A stretch of 17,990 nucleotides of DNA from SIG299 sp045593825 (GCA_045593825.1 JAZNXI010000134.1:1-17990), one strand, 5' to 3'; numbered from the stretch's first letter, positions 1 to 7,582 are shown. The notes: generated by a model from the letters alone, not told the origin. Numbers and translations: made by a program.

Positions 1-437
1 TTCATCTTATCCATTAAGTCGATGAAACCGAGTGCAGTAACCTGAGTAGGAATTGTCATAACCATCAGGATGAAGGTGAACATAAACTTTCTTAACTTAA
101 AATCGTAAGCGTGGATTGCATAAGCTGTCATGGTGGAGAAATAGGTACTTACCACCGCACTGCAACCTGCTACGATAAGGCTGTTGAACATACCCCGTAC
201 TACCGGAAGGGAACTGTTTAACATGTTCTTCCAGTTTGCAATAGCATTTGTGCTTGGCAGCGCTCTGAAACCTCTGTTTAAATCACCGTGAGAGCGGGTT
301 GCATTTACAAATAATACATAGAACCAGAACAGACACAGTACAGAGATTAAAATCAATACAGTGTATGCAATTGCTCTTCTTGTGCCAAGACCGATAGAGG
401 AATCAAGGCCTTTAACTTTTACTTTTGTCTTTGCCAT
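1..437 (-). CDS. Sugar ABC transporter permease, MalG-like (CUT1), 3' end cut by window edge
   Basis: This is the second inner-membrane permease of a carbohydrate ABC importer. Translation from the ATG at 437 begins MAKTKVKVKGLDSSIGL, followed by a hydrophobic segment at about residues 25-45 (IAYTVLILISVLCLFWFYVLF) that is cut short here. Then comes a periplasmic-side stretch with NATRSHGDL and PSTNAIANWKNML, and the start of the transmembrane core (FNSLIVAGCSAVVSTYFSTM, then a segment with TFILMVMTIPTQ). This pattern, N-terminal helix, NAF/NATR motif, then MTIPTQ, is typical of MalG-type proteins. The EAA loop that contacts the ATPase would lie beyond base 1. The start is set by AGGAGG, which overlaps the stop codon of the preceding permease gene, 8 nt upstream of the ATG. 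The 12-nt gap implies translational coupling. The gene is open to the edge, not broken. The substrate cannot be told from sequence. Confidence 0.9.
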   Translation of the reverse strand, partial: MAKTKVKVKGLDSSIGLGTRRAIAYTVLILISVLCLFWFYVLFVNATRSHGDLNRGFRALPSTNAIANWKNMLNSSLPVVRGMFNSLIVAGCSAVVSTYFSTMTAYAIHAYDFKLRKFMFTFILMVMTIPTQVTALGFIDLMDKM

Positions 438-449
438 GTTTCATCCCTC

Positions 450-1361
450 CTAGTCTACTTTTCTGTCAGACACTTTAAATACAATCATACTTAAGATACC
501 GGTAATGATAAACATGAGTACGGATAACGCACCGCCGATACCGAAGTTCTTGGAATATAAGTGCTTGTTCAGATACATAATAAGTGTCATGGTGCTACGC
601 ATTGGATTACCGGTTGCGTTAGTTAAAATCTGCGGTACATCGAACATCTGTAAACCACCGATTAAGGAAGTAATCAGTACGTATACTAAGATTGGACGAA
701 GTAACGGTAATGTAATTTTAAAGAATACCTGAGTGGAATTTGCACCATCTACCTCTGCTGCTTCAAACAGGGAAGTGTCGATACCCATCATACCTGCCAT
801 AAGAAGAATGGTGGTGTTACCGAACCACATCAGGAAGTTCATAAGTGCTACCAAACCACGGGTACTCCACATGTTGTCTAAGAACTTATATGGCTTATCT
901 AAAATACCGATGGAAACTAAAATATCGTTAATAGGACCGCCTTCAGAGAACAAAGTAAAGAATAACATTGCAAAAGCGGAAGCCATGATTAAGTTTGGTA
1001 AGTAAATAACAGTTTTAAAGAATCTCTGTCCTTTTAAGCGGAGACTTGGATTGGAGAACCAAGCGCCAAGGAGCAGGGAAACCAAAATCTGCGGTACAAA
1101 GCCAAGCACCCACATAATAAGTGTATTTCCAGCGTACATCCAAATGTCGCTGTTTTTAAACATCGTAATGTAATTTTCGAATCCAATAAAGTTTGGTCCG
1201 ATAATATCTAAGCCGGACCGGAAATATTCAAAAAAGCTGTAAAAGATTGTAGTGAATAATGGGATTAAGTTAAATACAATATAAACCAGAATAAACGGTG
1301 TCAAAAAGATGTATCCCCATTTATTATAACGCACTACTTTACTTTTTGGTTTTTTCTTCAT
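450..1361 (-). CDS. Sugar ABC transporter permease, MalF-like (CUT1)
   Basis: This is the first permease of the importer, about 303 aa. A basic cytoplasmic N-terminus (MKKKPKSKVVRYNKWGY) leads into about six hydrophobic segments. The BPD_transp_1 signature is clear: the EAA loop reads EAAEVDGANSTQVFFKITLP (EAA, G, then I-LP), the site that docks on the ATPase. I chose the ATG at 1361 rather than the in-frame ATG at 1373, because GGAGG (1367-1371) overlaps the upstream ATG and stands 5 nt before the ATG at 1361. The gene lies downstream of the binding-protein gene, separated by a perfect hairpin, and upstream of the second permease gene. No ATPase gene is present in the window. Many Gram-positive CUT1 importers share a distant MsmK-type ATPase, so its absence is not surprising. 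Confidence 0.93.
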   Translation of the reverse strand: MKKKPKSKVVRYNKWGYIFLTPFILVYIVFNLIPLFTTIFYSFFEYFRSGLDIIGPNFIGFENYITMFKNSDIWMYAGNTLIMWVLGFVPQILVSLLLGAWFSNPSLRLKGQRFFKTVIYLPNLIMASAFAMLFFTLFSEGGPINDILVSIGILDKPYKFLDNMWSTRGLVALMNFLMWFGNTTILLMAGMMGIDTSLFEAAEVDGANSTQVFFKITLPLLRPILVYVLITSLIGGLQMFDVPQILTNATGNPMRSTMTLIMYLNKHLYSKNFGIGGALSVLMFIITGILSMIVFKVSDRKVD

Positions 1362-1393
1362 ACAATCCTCCATGTTTATTCTGCCGAAACTTA

Positions 1394-1425
1394 AAACATG
1401 CCTGCCTTTTCAGGCAGGCATGTTT
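1394..1425 (-). promoter_or_regulatory. Intercistronic hairpin between binding-protein and permease genes
   Basis: A perfect 14-bp inverted repeat (AAACATGCCTGCCT and its complement) encloses a 4-nt loop, 13 nt after the binding-protein stop codon. On the minus strand it is followed by UAAGUUUCGG, not a real U-tract. It therefore looks like a partial terminator or an mRNA 3'-end stabiliser rather than a full stop. The same position in other sugar importers holds elements that keep binding-protein mRNA more abundant than permease mRNA. The hairpin is seen directly; its role is inferred. Confidence 0.75.
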
Positions 1426-1438
1426 CCTAAAGTTATAA

Positions 1439-2758
1439 TTACTTGCTTAATTCTGGGTGCTTTTCGATAACTGCCTTGTAGAACAGTTCTAAAGCTTCAT
1501 CATATGTAGCTGTACCATCGAAGTACTGCTTCATAGCGTTCTGGAATTCTTCGTTACAAGCCTGATCGTACTTGGAAAGGTTGCTTAAGTCAAGACCAGC
1601 AACACCGTTGCAGTACATCTGAAGTGGATTCTGGCCGCCAAGAACCTTACTGGAGTAAGAAGCATCCTTAGCCATAGCTTCCATTGCAGTCTTGTTGTTT
1701 ACGAAATCGTCATCCTTAACAACGATGCCCTTCATGAGGTCTGCATCTGCTGTCATCTTTAACATAATGTCCTTGATAAGATCGCCGTTGTCGGTACCAG
1801 CTGCTGCACAGATCCAAGTACCGCCCCAGAAGAAGCCCTGAGGACCTTCTGTAGCGCCCCAACCACCGTTGTAACCGATAGAACCTTCTACGTCAGCGGA
1901 CATGGAGAAGTTTACTAACCAAGCTGGTCCAAAGTAGCAGAATACCTTTCCTTCTGGGAAGAAACCTGCGGACCATTCTGTGCTCCAAAGGGAATGTGTG
2001 CCAGCCATACCAGCATCAACAAGCTTCTTGGAGTCAGTTACCCACTTTTCAAGGTTAGCGTCAACCTTAATCTTACCATCAACTACCCACTTAGTGGAAA
2101 CGTTGTTGGAGTATGTACGATAAGTATCCATTACGGAAGATACCATGTTGTAGCCGGCTGCCTTAGCCTTTTCTGCTGTAGCTACGAAAGTATCCCAATC
2201 CTTAACTGCTGCCTGAACTGTTGCAGGATCATCAGAACCTAAAACTGCCTTAGCTGCTTCTCTGTTGTAGAAGAGAACGCCTGGGCAACCCTGCCAGGAG
2301 AGACCCTTTAATACGCCCTTACCATCTGTTACGATGTCCTGAGTGTACTTGTACTGGTCAGCAATGTCAGCTTCCTTAATGCCAAGATCCTTTACAGGAA
2401 GAGCATATTCGGAGTCAATGTACTTTAATGCATAGTCAGCTTCGATAAGGAAGATATCGATCTTGTCATCAGCTGCTGCAGATTCCTGATTTAACAGAGT
2501 GTTATCCAGGTTGTTCTGGTATGCATTGTCTGCGTTTGGTGTGATGTTCCACTTAACTGTTACATCACCGATCTTACCGGTAACTTCATCAACGATTTCG
2601 TAATCAGGATAGTGATCCTGTACTCTTCTCTGGAATTCATCGTTCCAGCAGTAAACGTTGAGAACCTTACCATCACTTGCTACTTTGGATCCACATCCAG
2701 CCAGCATGGAAACTGCCATAGCTGCTGTAAGGAGAACCGCTAAAAATTTCTTCTTCAT
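1439..2758 (-). CDS. Extracellular solute-binding lipoprotein of a sugar ABC importer
   Basis: This is the substrate-capturing lipoprotein for the adjacent permeases, 439 aa. The start at 2758 gives a classic lipoprotein signal: MKKKFLAVLLTAAMAVSMLAGC, with lipobox LAGC and lipidated Cys22. GGGAGG lies 8 nt upstream. The reading frame extends further upstream, but that stretch has no signal peptide and no ribosome site. The mature protein starts with a beta-strand motif (KVLNVYCWNDEF) and continues with NNLDNTLLNQESAAADDKIDIFLIEADYA, which is typical of SBP family 1 (CUT1). Aromatic-rich segments (WSTEWSAGFFPEG, FGPAWLVNFS, GGWGATEGPQGFFWGGTW) suit a carbohydrate pocket. Expression probably starts at the promoter at 2891-2919 under the LacI-type operator. 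The exact sugar is unknown. Confidence 0.93.
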   Translation of the reverse strand: MKKKFLAVLLTAAMAVSMLAGCGSKVASDGKVLNVYCWNDEFQRRVQDHYPDYEIVDEVTGKIGDVTVKWNITPNADNAYQNNLDNTLLNQESAAADDKIDIFLIEADYALKYIDSEYALPVKDLGIKEADIADQYKYTQDIVTDGKGVLKGLSWQGCPGVLFYNREAAKAVLGSDDPATVQAAVKDWDTFVATAEKAKAAGYNMVSSVMDTYRTYSNNVSTKWVVDGKIKVDANLEKWVTDSKKLVDAGMAGTHSLWSTEWSAGFFPEGKVFCYFGPAWLVNFSMSADVEGSIGYNGGWGATEGPQGFFWGGTWICAAAGTDNGDLIKDIMLKMTADADLMKGIVVKDDDFVNNKTAMEAMAKDASYSSKVLGGQNPLQMYCNGVAGLDLSNLSKYDQACNEEFQNAMKQYFDGTATYDEALELFYKAVIEKHPELSK

Positions 2759-2800
2759 CTTTTTTTCCTCCCTCATTAGAAAAAGATAATATTTTGATAC

Positions 2801-2855
2801 CACGCAAGCCTGCGTGATAACAGTTTCTCGTTCAAGGTTGCGCAACTGGTTGCGC
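2801..2855 (-). other. Two short dyads in the binding-protein mRNA leader
   Basis: The leader, roughly 2884 to 2759, holds two compact inverted repeats. One is CACGCA-agcc-TGCGTG at 2801-2816. The other is GCGCAAC-tg-GTTGCGC at 2840-2855, whose two-base centre would open to a larger loop in RNA. They are GC-richer than the surrounding leader. They could stabilise the 5' end of an abundant mRNA, or be chance. No known riboswitch motif was recognised. Confidence 0.35.
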
Positions 2856-2870
2856 CGTCCGAAAACTCAC

Positions 2871-2882
2871 TTAAACGATTAC
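2871..2882. promoter_or_regulatory. LacI-family operator at the importer promoter
   Basis: TTAAACGATTAC (2871-2882) is an imperfect dyad around a central CG, the hallmark of LacI-family operators. With its flank it reads CACTTAAACGATTAC, which differs at only two A/T positions from the site in front of the regulator gene (4012-4025 region). It begins 8 nt downstream of the -10 box, over the transcription start, so binding should block initiation. The binding protein is inferred to be the neighbouring LacI-family regulator. Confidence 0.8.
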
Positions 2883-2890
2883 TTGAATTT

Positions 2891-2919
2891 ACTATACATC
2901 ATTTTGATATAAATTGCAA
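2891..2919 (-). promoter_or_regulatory. Sigma-A promoter for the sugar importer operon
   Basis: On the minus strand, -35 TTGCAA (2914-2919) and -10 TATAGT (2891-2896) are separated by exactly 17 nt. The spacer shares the string TCAAAATG with the regulator-gene promoter. Predicted start is near 2884, inside the operator, giving a leader of about 126 nt. Confidence 0.82.
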
Positions 2920-2925
2920 GTACTT

Positions 2926-2962
2926 TTTCTAATTTTTCTGTGTATTTTGCACAAATTAGAAA
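2926..2962. repeat. AT-rich inverted repeat downstream of the LacI-type gene
   Basis: TTTCTAATTT (2926-2935) is exactly complementary to AAATTAGAAA (2953-2962), and a GTG/CAC pair can extend the stem inward. It lies between the regulator stop codon and the importer promoter, so it could end the regulator mRNA. No U-tract follows on the minus strand, so terminator activity is doubtful. The dyad may also have a DNA role at the promoter. Confidence 0.35.
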
Positions 2963-2977
2963 TGTTTAAGTTTTTAC

Positions 2978-3982
2978 TTAAATTAAACGTCGTACACTTC
3001 CGCCTTCATAAACCTCTCCTTTAATAACTACCTGCTCAATAATCGTAGATTTTGGATGTTCAATCAGGGAAATAAGTTTCTCACCGGCTTTGCCTCCGAT
3101 GCTCTTTGTATCCTGCTTTAAAGTGGTAAGCTTTGGACTTAAATGCCGGCTGATACGGATACCGTCGTAGCCCACAACCGAAATATCCTCCGGAACCCTG
3201 AGTCCCAGTTCGGAAATGGCATTTAAACCACCGAGGCTTGCAAAGTCATCCGGATACATAATACAGGTTGGCGGATTCTTTAATGCCAACAATTCTCTGG
3301 TGCGTTCACCGGTACCTACACTGTCCCGGTACGGAGCCTCTTTAATGTATTCGTCCGGTACTTCCAGTCCAAGCTTTTCTGCCGTATGATAAAAGGAAGC
3401 CAGACGTTCTCTGGTAACAGCAGAGTCCGCACCGTGTATGTAAGCTATTTTGCGGTGGCCCATAGCATAAATATGCTCTAAAAGCTGCTGCATGCCACCC
3501 ACATTATCAGACATAACGCTGATTCTGTTATTAAATACGTGATCGATGGTAACCAACGGAAGATTACTGCGTACCAGTTCTACTACCTGTGGATCATAAA
3601 AGTCCACACAGGCAATCATGACGCCGTCGAAGCCACGGTATTTGCAGTGTTCCAGGTATGACATATTATTACGTCCTTTATTAATGAACGTAATGTCATA
3701 ACCCTTTTCTTCTACCGCCCGCTTGAAGCTGTCTAACACCAAGGTAAAGTAGTCGTGAGTCAGGCCGCTTTGTGCCTCGTCCACAAACAACACGCCGATG
3801 TTATAGGTACGATTGGTTTTTAAGGCTCTTGCCAGAGCATTTGGGGAATATCCCATTTCTCTTGCAACCTCTTTGATATGCTGTTTTGTTTCTTCACCGA
3901 TGTCGCTGTGATTATTCAGTGCTTTACTTACGGTAGCAACACTTACTCCACATGCGGCAGCAATATCCTTCATCGATACCAT
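2978..3982 (-). CDS. LacI-family transcriptional regulator
   Basis: This is a DNA-binding sugar-responsive regulator, about 334 aa. The N-terminal helix-turn-helix is textbook LacI: MKDIAAACGVSVATVSKALN, then the hinge region GYSPNALARALKTNRTYNIGVLF. It is followed by a periplasmic-binding-protein-like effector domain (RGFDGVMIACVDFYDPQVVE, LPLVTIDHVF, SDNVGGMQQL, IHGADSAVTRERLASF, FASLGGLNAISELGLRVPEDISVVGYDG) and C-terminal LTTLKQDTKSIGGKAGEKLI. I favour the ATG at 3982, preceded by AGAGGA about 12 nt upstream. An in-frame GTG at 4006 has no ribosome site, and the ATG at 3973 is also possible. The gene has its own promoter and operator and lies directly upstream of the importer operon, so it is likely autoregulated and controls the importer. 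Whether it represses or activates cannot be proved, but operator placement favours repression. Confidence 0.93.
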   Translation of the reverse strand: MVSMKDIAAACGVSVATVSKALNNHSDIGEETKQHIKEVAREMGYSPNALARALKTNRTYNIGVLFVDEAQSGLTHDYFTLVLDSFKRAVEEKGYDITFINKGRNNMSYLEHCKYRGFDGVMIACVDFYDPQVVELVRSNLPLVTIDHVFNNRISVMSDNVGGMQQLLEHIYAMGHRKIAYIHGADSAVTRERLASFYHTAEKLGLEVPDEYIKEAPYRDSVGTGERTRELLALKNPPTCIMYPDDFASLGGLNAISELGLRVPEDISVVGYDGIRISRHLSPKLTTLKQDTKSIGGKAGEKLISLIEHPKSTIIEQVVIKGEVYEGGSVRRLI

Positions 3983-4013
3983 TGCAAATACGCATCCTCT
4001 CAACACGAATCAC

Positions 4014-4025
4014 TTAATCGTTTAC
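4014..4025. promoter_or_regulatory. LacI-family operator at the regulator's own promoter
   Basis: TTAATCGTTTAC with the preceding CAC gives CACTTAATCGTTTAC, matching the importer operator except for two A/T swaps that flank the central CG. It starts 6 nt after the -10 box, over the predicted transcription start. This arrangement implies negative autoregulation. Confidence 0.8.
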
Positions 4026-4031
4026 GGATTC

Positions 4032-4060
4032 ATAATAGTACATTTTGAACAAAAGTGCAA
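4032..4060 (-). promoter_or_regulatory. Promoter of the LacI-family regulator gene
   Basis: On the minus strand, -35 TTGCAC (4055-4060) and -10 TATTAT (4032-4037) are separated by 17 nt. Immediately upstream of the -35, bases 4063-4084 are almost pure A on this strand, resembling an UP element. This A-tract lies between greA and the regulator. No terminator hairpin is visible for greA, so some read-through into this gene is possible. Confidence 0.78.
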
Positions 4061-4091
4061 GCCTTTTTTTGTTTTTTTTATTTTAAAATTC

Positions 4092-4595
4092 CTAAAAGCT
4101 TCTTATTTTATCTTCTGTGTCATCGAAAGTTTTCGTAATAGAGCGGATAACGACGTAATATTCATACTTATCATTTACCGTTACTTTCACACGTTCTCCC
4201 ACTTTTTTACCATATATCGCCTTTCCGATAGGAGATTCCACGCTAATTAAACCTTTAAGTGAATTTTCCCTGACGGTGGTTACCATTTTATAAGTCTCCA
4301 CCTCATCATCTTCCTCAAAGTATACTTCCACTGTATTGTTCATGCCCACCTCATCCTGGGCAGAAGTATCTTCAAACACTTCCGCTGTTCTGATCATACG
4401 CTCCAAATAACGGATTCTGCTTTCGTTCTGGTTTTTATATTTCTTTGCAGCGTAATATTCAAAATTTTCACTCAGGTCCCCCTGTGCTCTGGCTTCCTTA
4501 ACTGCTTCAATAGCCTCTTTACGGATAACCAGCTTTCTGTGTTCAATTTCATCCCTCATCTTCTGAATATCGCTTTCTGTTAACTGATTATTCAT
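4092..4595 (-). CDS. greA: Transcription elongation factor GreA
   Basis: GreA inserts its coiled coil into the secondary channel of backtracked RNA polymerase and stimulates cleavage of the 3' end of the transcript. The N-terminal coiled coil spans about residues 1-75. It carries the tip motif GDLSENFEYYAAK, with the two acidic residues D40 and E43 that coordinate the catalytic magnesium in the family. The C-terminal FKBP-like domain (about 80-160) holds the typical SPIGKAIYGKKVGERVKV. The length of 167 aa is close to the family norm of about 158. The usual EYDAAK is EYYAAK here, a mild change. The start at 4595 is set by AAGGAG about 8 nt upstream. It is divergent from the DedA gene, with about 80 nt between the starts. 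A GreA-family paralogue rather than the housekeeping copy is possible. Confidence 0.88.
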   Translation of the reverse strand: MNNQLTESDIQKMRDEIEHRKLVIRKEAIEAVKEARAQGDLSENFEYYAAKKYKNQNESRIRYLERMIRTAEVFEDTSAQDEVGMNNTVEVYFEEDDEVETYKMVTTVRENSLKGLISVESPIGKAIYGKKVGERVKVTVNDKYEYYVVIRSITKTFDDTEDKIRSF

Positions 4596-4676
4596 TTTTC
4601 CTTCTCCTTTACCATAGAATCATATAGGACCCGCTTAACAAATATACTGATAACAGAAACTTGTTTGGAGGTTCCT

Positions 4677-5300
4677 ATGGAACTGTTAACCTCTCTGATA
4701 AAAAAATATGGTTTATTCGGACTCTGCCTGATGATTTTGCTGGAATACGCCTGCTTTCCGATTTCCAGCGAAATCGTGCTCCCCTTCTGCGGGGCTTTTG
4801 CAAAGTCCTATGAAATTTCTTTTTTCTATTTAATTCCCGGCAGTGTACTGGCCGGTCTCCTCGGCACATCCCTTTGTTACGCCATCGGGCGAATCGGCGG
4901 ACCAAGGGTGCTTACCTTCTTAAAAACCCGCTTTCCGAAAACCGAGAAAGGAATTACCGCCTCCGAGAAAAAAATGGAGCAGTACGGAGCCTTTGCGGTC
5001 TGCTTCGGAAGACTGATTCCGCTGTGCCGCACCTACATTGCATTTATTGCCGGCAGTGTAAAGCAACCCTTCCGCCAGTACCTTGCCTATTCCTTCTTTG
5101 GAATCACTGTATGGAACTGCGTTCTTATCAGCCTCGGTTACCTGCTGAAAAGCAATTGGAATGAAGTACAGCGGTATTACGAAGAATATAAACTGTTCCT
5201 CGTAGCTACCGCTGTGATTTTCATACTATTATTTCTATTGAAGAAGTTCTTTACTGTCAGAAAAACCGCCACAGATACTTCTTCCGAAAACAACTTATAA
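4677..5300 (+). CDS. DedA-family membrane protein
   Basis: This is an integral membrane protein of the DedA/SNARE-associated (VTT) family, 207 aa, implicated in lipid-carrier or phospholipid flipping in other bacteria. The first reentrant region reads EYACFPISSEIVLPFCGAFA (E-x4-P-x3-E), and the second family motif reads FGRLIPLCRTYIAFIAG (F-x-R-x2-P-x2-R-x6-G). Hydrophobic segments lie near residues 12-50, 55-75, 130-155 and 173-193, and the C-terminus is basic then acidic. The ATG at 4677 is chosen because GGAGG lies 5 nt before it; the frame also holds an upstream TTG inside that ribosome site. It is the only clear plus-strand gene. Its stop codon ends at 5300, directly abutting the pyrF stop codon from the other strand. 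The substrate is unknown. Confidence 0.88.
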   Translation: MELLTSLIKKYGLFGLCLMILLEYACFPISSEIVLPFCGAFAKSYEISFFYLIPGSVLAGLLGTSLCYAIGRIGGPRVLTFLKTRFPKTEKGITASEKKMEQYGAFAVCFGRLIPLCRTYIAFIAGSVKQPFRQYLAYSFFGITVWNCVLISLGYLLKSNWNEVQRYYEEYKLFLVATAVIFILLFLLKKFFTVRKTATDTSSENNL

Positions 5301-6221
5301 TTACTTGATGGCGCCGTTGATATCTGCCTTCATGTCAAGCACTGCCTGTCTTGCTGCATCTGCATAGCCGGTTTCGCCGAACTTTGCGTAAGCTTCCTGC
5401 TTATAAGCTGCAATAATGCCTCTGGAGGAGTTAACAATTGCACCAAGACCGTCTTCGTTGAAGAAGTAAGCAAGATCCTTACCCTTACCGCCCTGTGCGC
5501 CGTAACCAGGCACTAAGATGAAGGTCTTTGGCATAAGCTTTCGGAGTATTTTACCCTGTTCCGGATAAGTAGCACCAACAACCGCACCGATGTTACTGTA
5601 TTCACCGCTCATGCAGTCTGCGCCCCATTCAGCTACCTTTTCGCCCATATGCTCATAAAGCGGTCTTCCTTCGATGAGTCTGTCCTGGAACTCGCCGCTG
5701 GATGGGTTGGAGGTCTTAACAAGGATAAATAAGCCCTTGTCGTTTTCCTTACATACATCTACGAATGGCTTGATGCCGTCGGTACCAAGGTATGGGTTTA
5801 CGGTAACAAAATCTTCGCCAAACGGTTCGTAAGTATTGGAACCGATGGTAACCTTGCCGATGTGGCCGGTTGCATATGCTGCGGAAGTGGAACCGATATC
5901 ACCACGCTTGATGTCGCCGATTACGATAAGCCCCTTCTCTTTACAATACTGTACTGTTTTGTGGAATGCCATCATGCCCGGAATACCGAACTGCTCATAC
6001 ATTGCCACCTGAGGCTTAACTGCTGGGATTAAGTCGTAGGTTGCATCCACGATGCCCTTGTTATACTGCCATACTGCTTCTGCCGCACCTTCTAAGGTTT
6101 CGCCGAATTCCTTGAATGCGGCTTCCTTAATGTAGTTTGGAATGTAACTAAGCATTGGGTCAAGACCTACTACGATAGGTGCGTCGGTTGCTTTAATTTT
6201 TGTAATCAGCTTGTCAATCAT
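5301..6221 (-). CDS. pyrF: Orotidine 5'-phosphate decarboxylase (long type)
   Basis: This enzyme catalyses the last step of UMP synthesis, OMP to UMP plus CO2, in the cytosol. The catalytic signature IGDIKRGDIGST gives D103, K105 and D108. GLDP (D21) and AVKPQ (K69) supply the other active-site positions. The C-terminal phosphate-binding part includes ILVPGYGAQGGKG and NSSRGI. At 306 aa it belongs to the longer OMP decarboxylase subgroup (PyrF type 2) rather than the roughly 230-aa form. The start at 6221 has GGGAGA 6-7 nt upstream. It lies 45 nt after pyrC, with a small 6-bp hairpin between (6250-6264), and is the last gene of its transcript. No terminator is visible after it, because the convergent DedA gene begins at once. 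No PyrR-type leader was seen. Confidence 0.96.
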   Translation of the reverse strand: MIDKLITKIKATDAPIVVGLDPMLSYIPNYIKEAAFKEFGETLEGAAEAVWQYNKGIVDATYDLIPAVKPQVAMYEQFGIPGMMAFHKTVQYCKEKGLIVIGDIKRGDIGSTSAAYATGHIGKVTIGSNTYEPFGEDFVTVNPYLGTDGIKPFVDVCKENDKGLFILVKTSNPSSGEFQDRLIEGRPLYEHMGEKVAEWGADCMSGEYSNIGAVVGATYPEQGKILRKLMPKTFILVPGYGAQGGKGKDLAYFFNEDGLGAIVNSSRGIIAAYKQEAYAKFGETGYADAARQAVLDMKADINGAIK

Positions 6222-6266
6222 GATAATTCTCCCTTATTTATACTTTTTTACAGCATACTGCTGTTA

Positions 6267-7565
6267 TTATTCCTGTGCAAATGCAATCTCACCTTCTGCG
6301 ATGGTGTAATAAATCTTGCCGTACACTTCTTTTCCGGCAAACGGTGTGTTCTTTCCTTTAGAATAGAACTTTTCAGGGTCTATGCTCCATGCAGAATCAA
6401 CATCTGCGATGGTAATGTCTGCCGGCATACCAACCTGCAGGCTGCCCTTATTGATACCGAGGATTTTAGCCGGAGAAGCACTCATACGCTCTACCAGCTG
6501 GTTCATGGTAATCTTACCGGTACGTACCAGTTCGGTTACCGTTAAGGCATAGGCGGTTTCGGAGCCCACAATGCCAAATGGTGACTTTAACATAGACTGC
6601 TCTTTTTCCTCTTTGGAATGAGGAGCATGGTCGGTGGCAATTGCCTCCAGCACATTGTCCTGCAGCGCTTGAATCAACGCTTCTTTATCTTCTTTTCCGC
6701 GAAGAGGAGGGTTCATTTTGTAATTTCCCCAGTCCTTAGGAATTTCTTCATCAATCATTGTAAAATAGTGAGGGCCTGTTTCGCCGCTGACCGGTAACCC
6801 CTCTGCCTTTGCCATGGCAATCATTTTTACACTGTCTTTGGTGGAACAGTGGCACAAGTGAAGCTTAACGCCGGTTTCCCTCGCCAGGAAAATATCTCTG
6901 GCAGTAATAATGTCTTCCACCGCATTGGTAATGCCCGGAAGTCCCAGCTCCTCGGCACGCTTTCCGGCGTTCATAACGCCGCCGCGCACTAAATCGATGT
7001 CTTCGCAATGGGCAAATACAGGCACTCCCGCTTCTGCCGCCAGCTTTAAGCCTTCTGCATACAGAGCGGAATTCATTACCGATTTACCGTCTTCACTGAA
7101 TGCAACGGCGCCGGCCTTTGCCATGCCCTTGATATCCGCCAACACCTTTCCTTCCTGCCCGATGGAGATTGCTCCGATTGGAAGAACGTGAATCTTGGAA
7201 TCCTGCTTCGCCTTCTGAAGCAATGCGGTGATTTTTTCCGGTGTATCGGTGGATGGCTTGGTGTTTGGCATCGGACAAACACTGGTGAAACCGCCTGCCG
7301 CTGCCGCCATAGCACCGGTTGCGATGGTTTCTTTATATTCCAGGCCCGGTTCTCTTAAATGTACATGTAAATCAATAAAGCCCGGCATTACATACTTTCC
7401 GGTGGCATCGATAATTTCATCTGCTTCTTCCTGCCATACAGGTGCCTCACCGTTCTTCCACTCAGCCAGCTCTGCTACTGTGCCGTCTTTAATCAAAATA
7501 TCAAAAATGCCGTCACGCTCTGCGGAAGGGTCGATTAAATGTCCTCCACGAATTAACATACTCAT
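6267..7565 (-). CDS. pyrC: Dihydroorotase (class I)
   Basis: This zinc amidohydrolase cyclises N-carbamoyl-L-aspartate to dihydroorotate, the third step of pyrimidine synthesis. The metal site is complete: DLHVHLREPG (H67, H69), FSEDG (D159), AHCEDID (H186), LHLCHCSTKD (H239) and IATDHAPH (D312). NPPLRG and the SPFGIVGSE segment are also typical. The length of 432 aa matches the class I family (about 425). The start at 7565 (MSMLIRGG) has AAAGGAA 7 nt upstream. The second ATG two codons on is less well placed. It follows the Nudix-like gene by 17 nt and precedes pyrF, so both pyr genes appear to be read from the promoter in front of the amidase homologue. No separate promoter was found. Confidence 0.96.
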   Translation of the reverse strand: MSMLIRGGHLIDPSAERDGIFDILIKDGTVAELAEWKNGEAPVWQEEADEIIDATGKYVMPGFIDLHVHLREPGLEYKETIATGAMAAAAGGFTSVCPMPNTKPSTDTPEKITALLQKAKQDSKIHVLPIGAISIGQEGKVLADIKGMAKAGAVAFSEDGKSVMNSALYAEGLKLAAEAGVPVFAHCEDIDLVRGGVMNAGKRAEELGLPGITNAVEDIITARDIFLARETGVKLHLCHCSTKDSVKMIAMAKAEGLPVSGETGPHYFTMIDEEIPKDWGNYKMNPPLRGKEDKEALIQALQDNVLEAIATDHAPHSKEEKEQSMLKSPFGIVGSETAYALTVTELVRTGKITMNQLVERMSASPAKILGINKGSLQVGMPADITIADVDSAWSIDPEKFYSKGKNTPFAGKEVYGKIYYTIAEGEIAFAQE

Positions 7566-7582
7566 GTCGTTGTTCCTTTCTG

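Noticed and set aside
2759..2845. Upstream extension of the binding protein by 29 residues
   Set aside because: The extension hides the lipoprotein signal, has no ribosome site and lies in the leader; GGGAGG precedes the ATG at 2758.
4596..4676. Clear promoters for greA and the DedA gene
   Set aside because: TATGAT and TATACT -10-like strings exist on the two strands, but neither has an acceptable -35 at 16-18 nt, so I did not call them.
6250..6264. Hairpin ACAGCA-TAC-TGCTGT between pyrC and pyrF as a terminator
   Set aside because: The stem is only 6 bp with a 3-nt loop and is followed by A residues, not U, on the minus strand.
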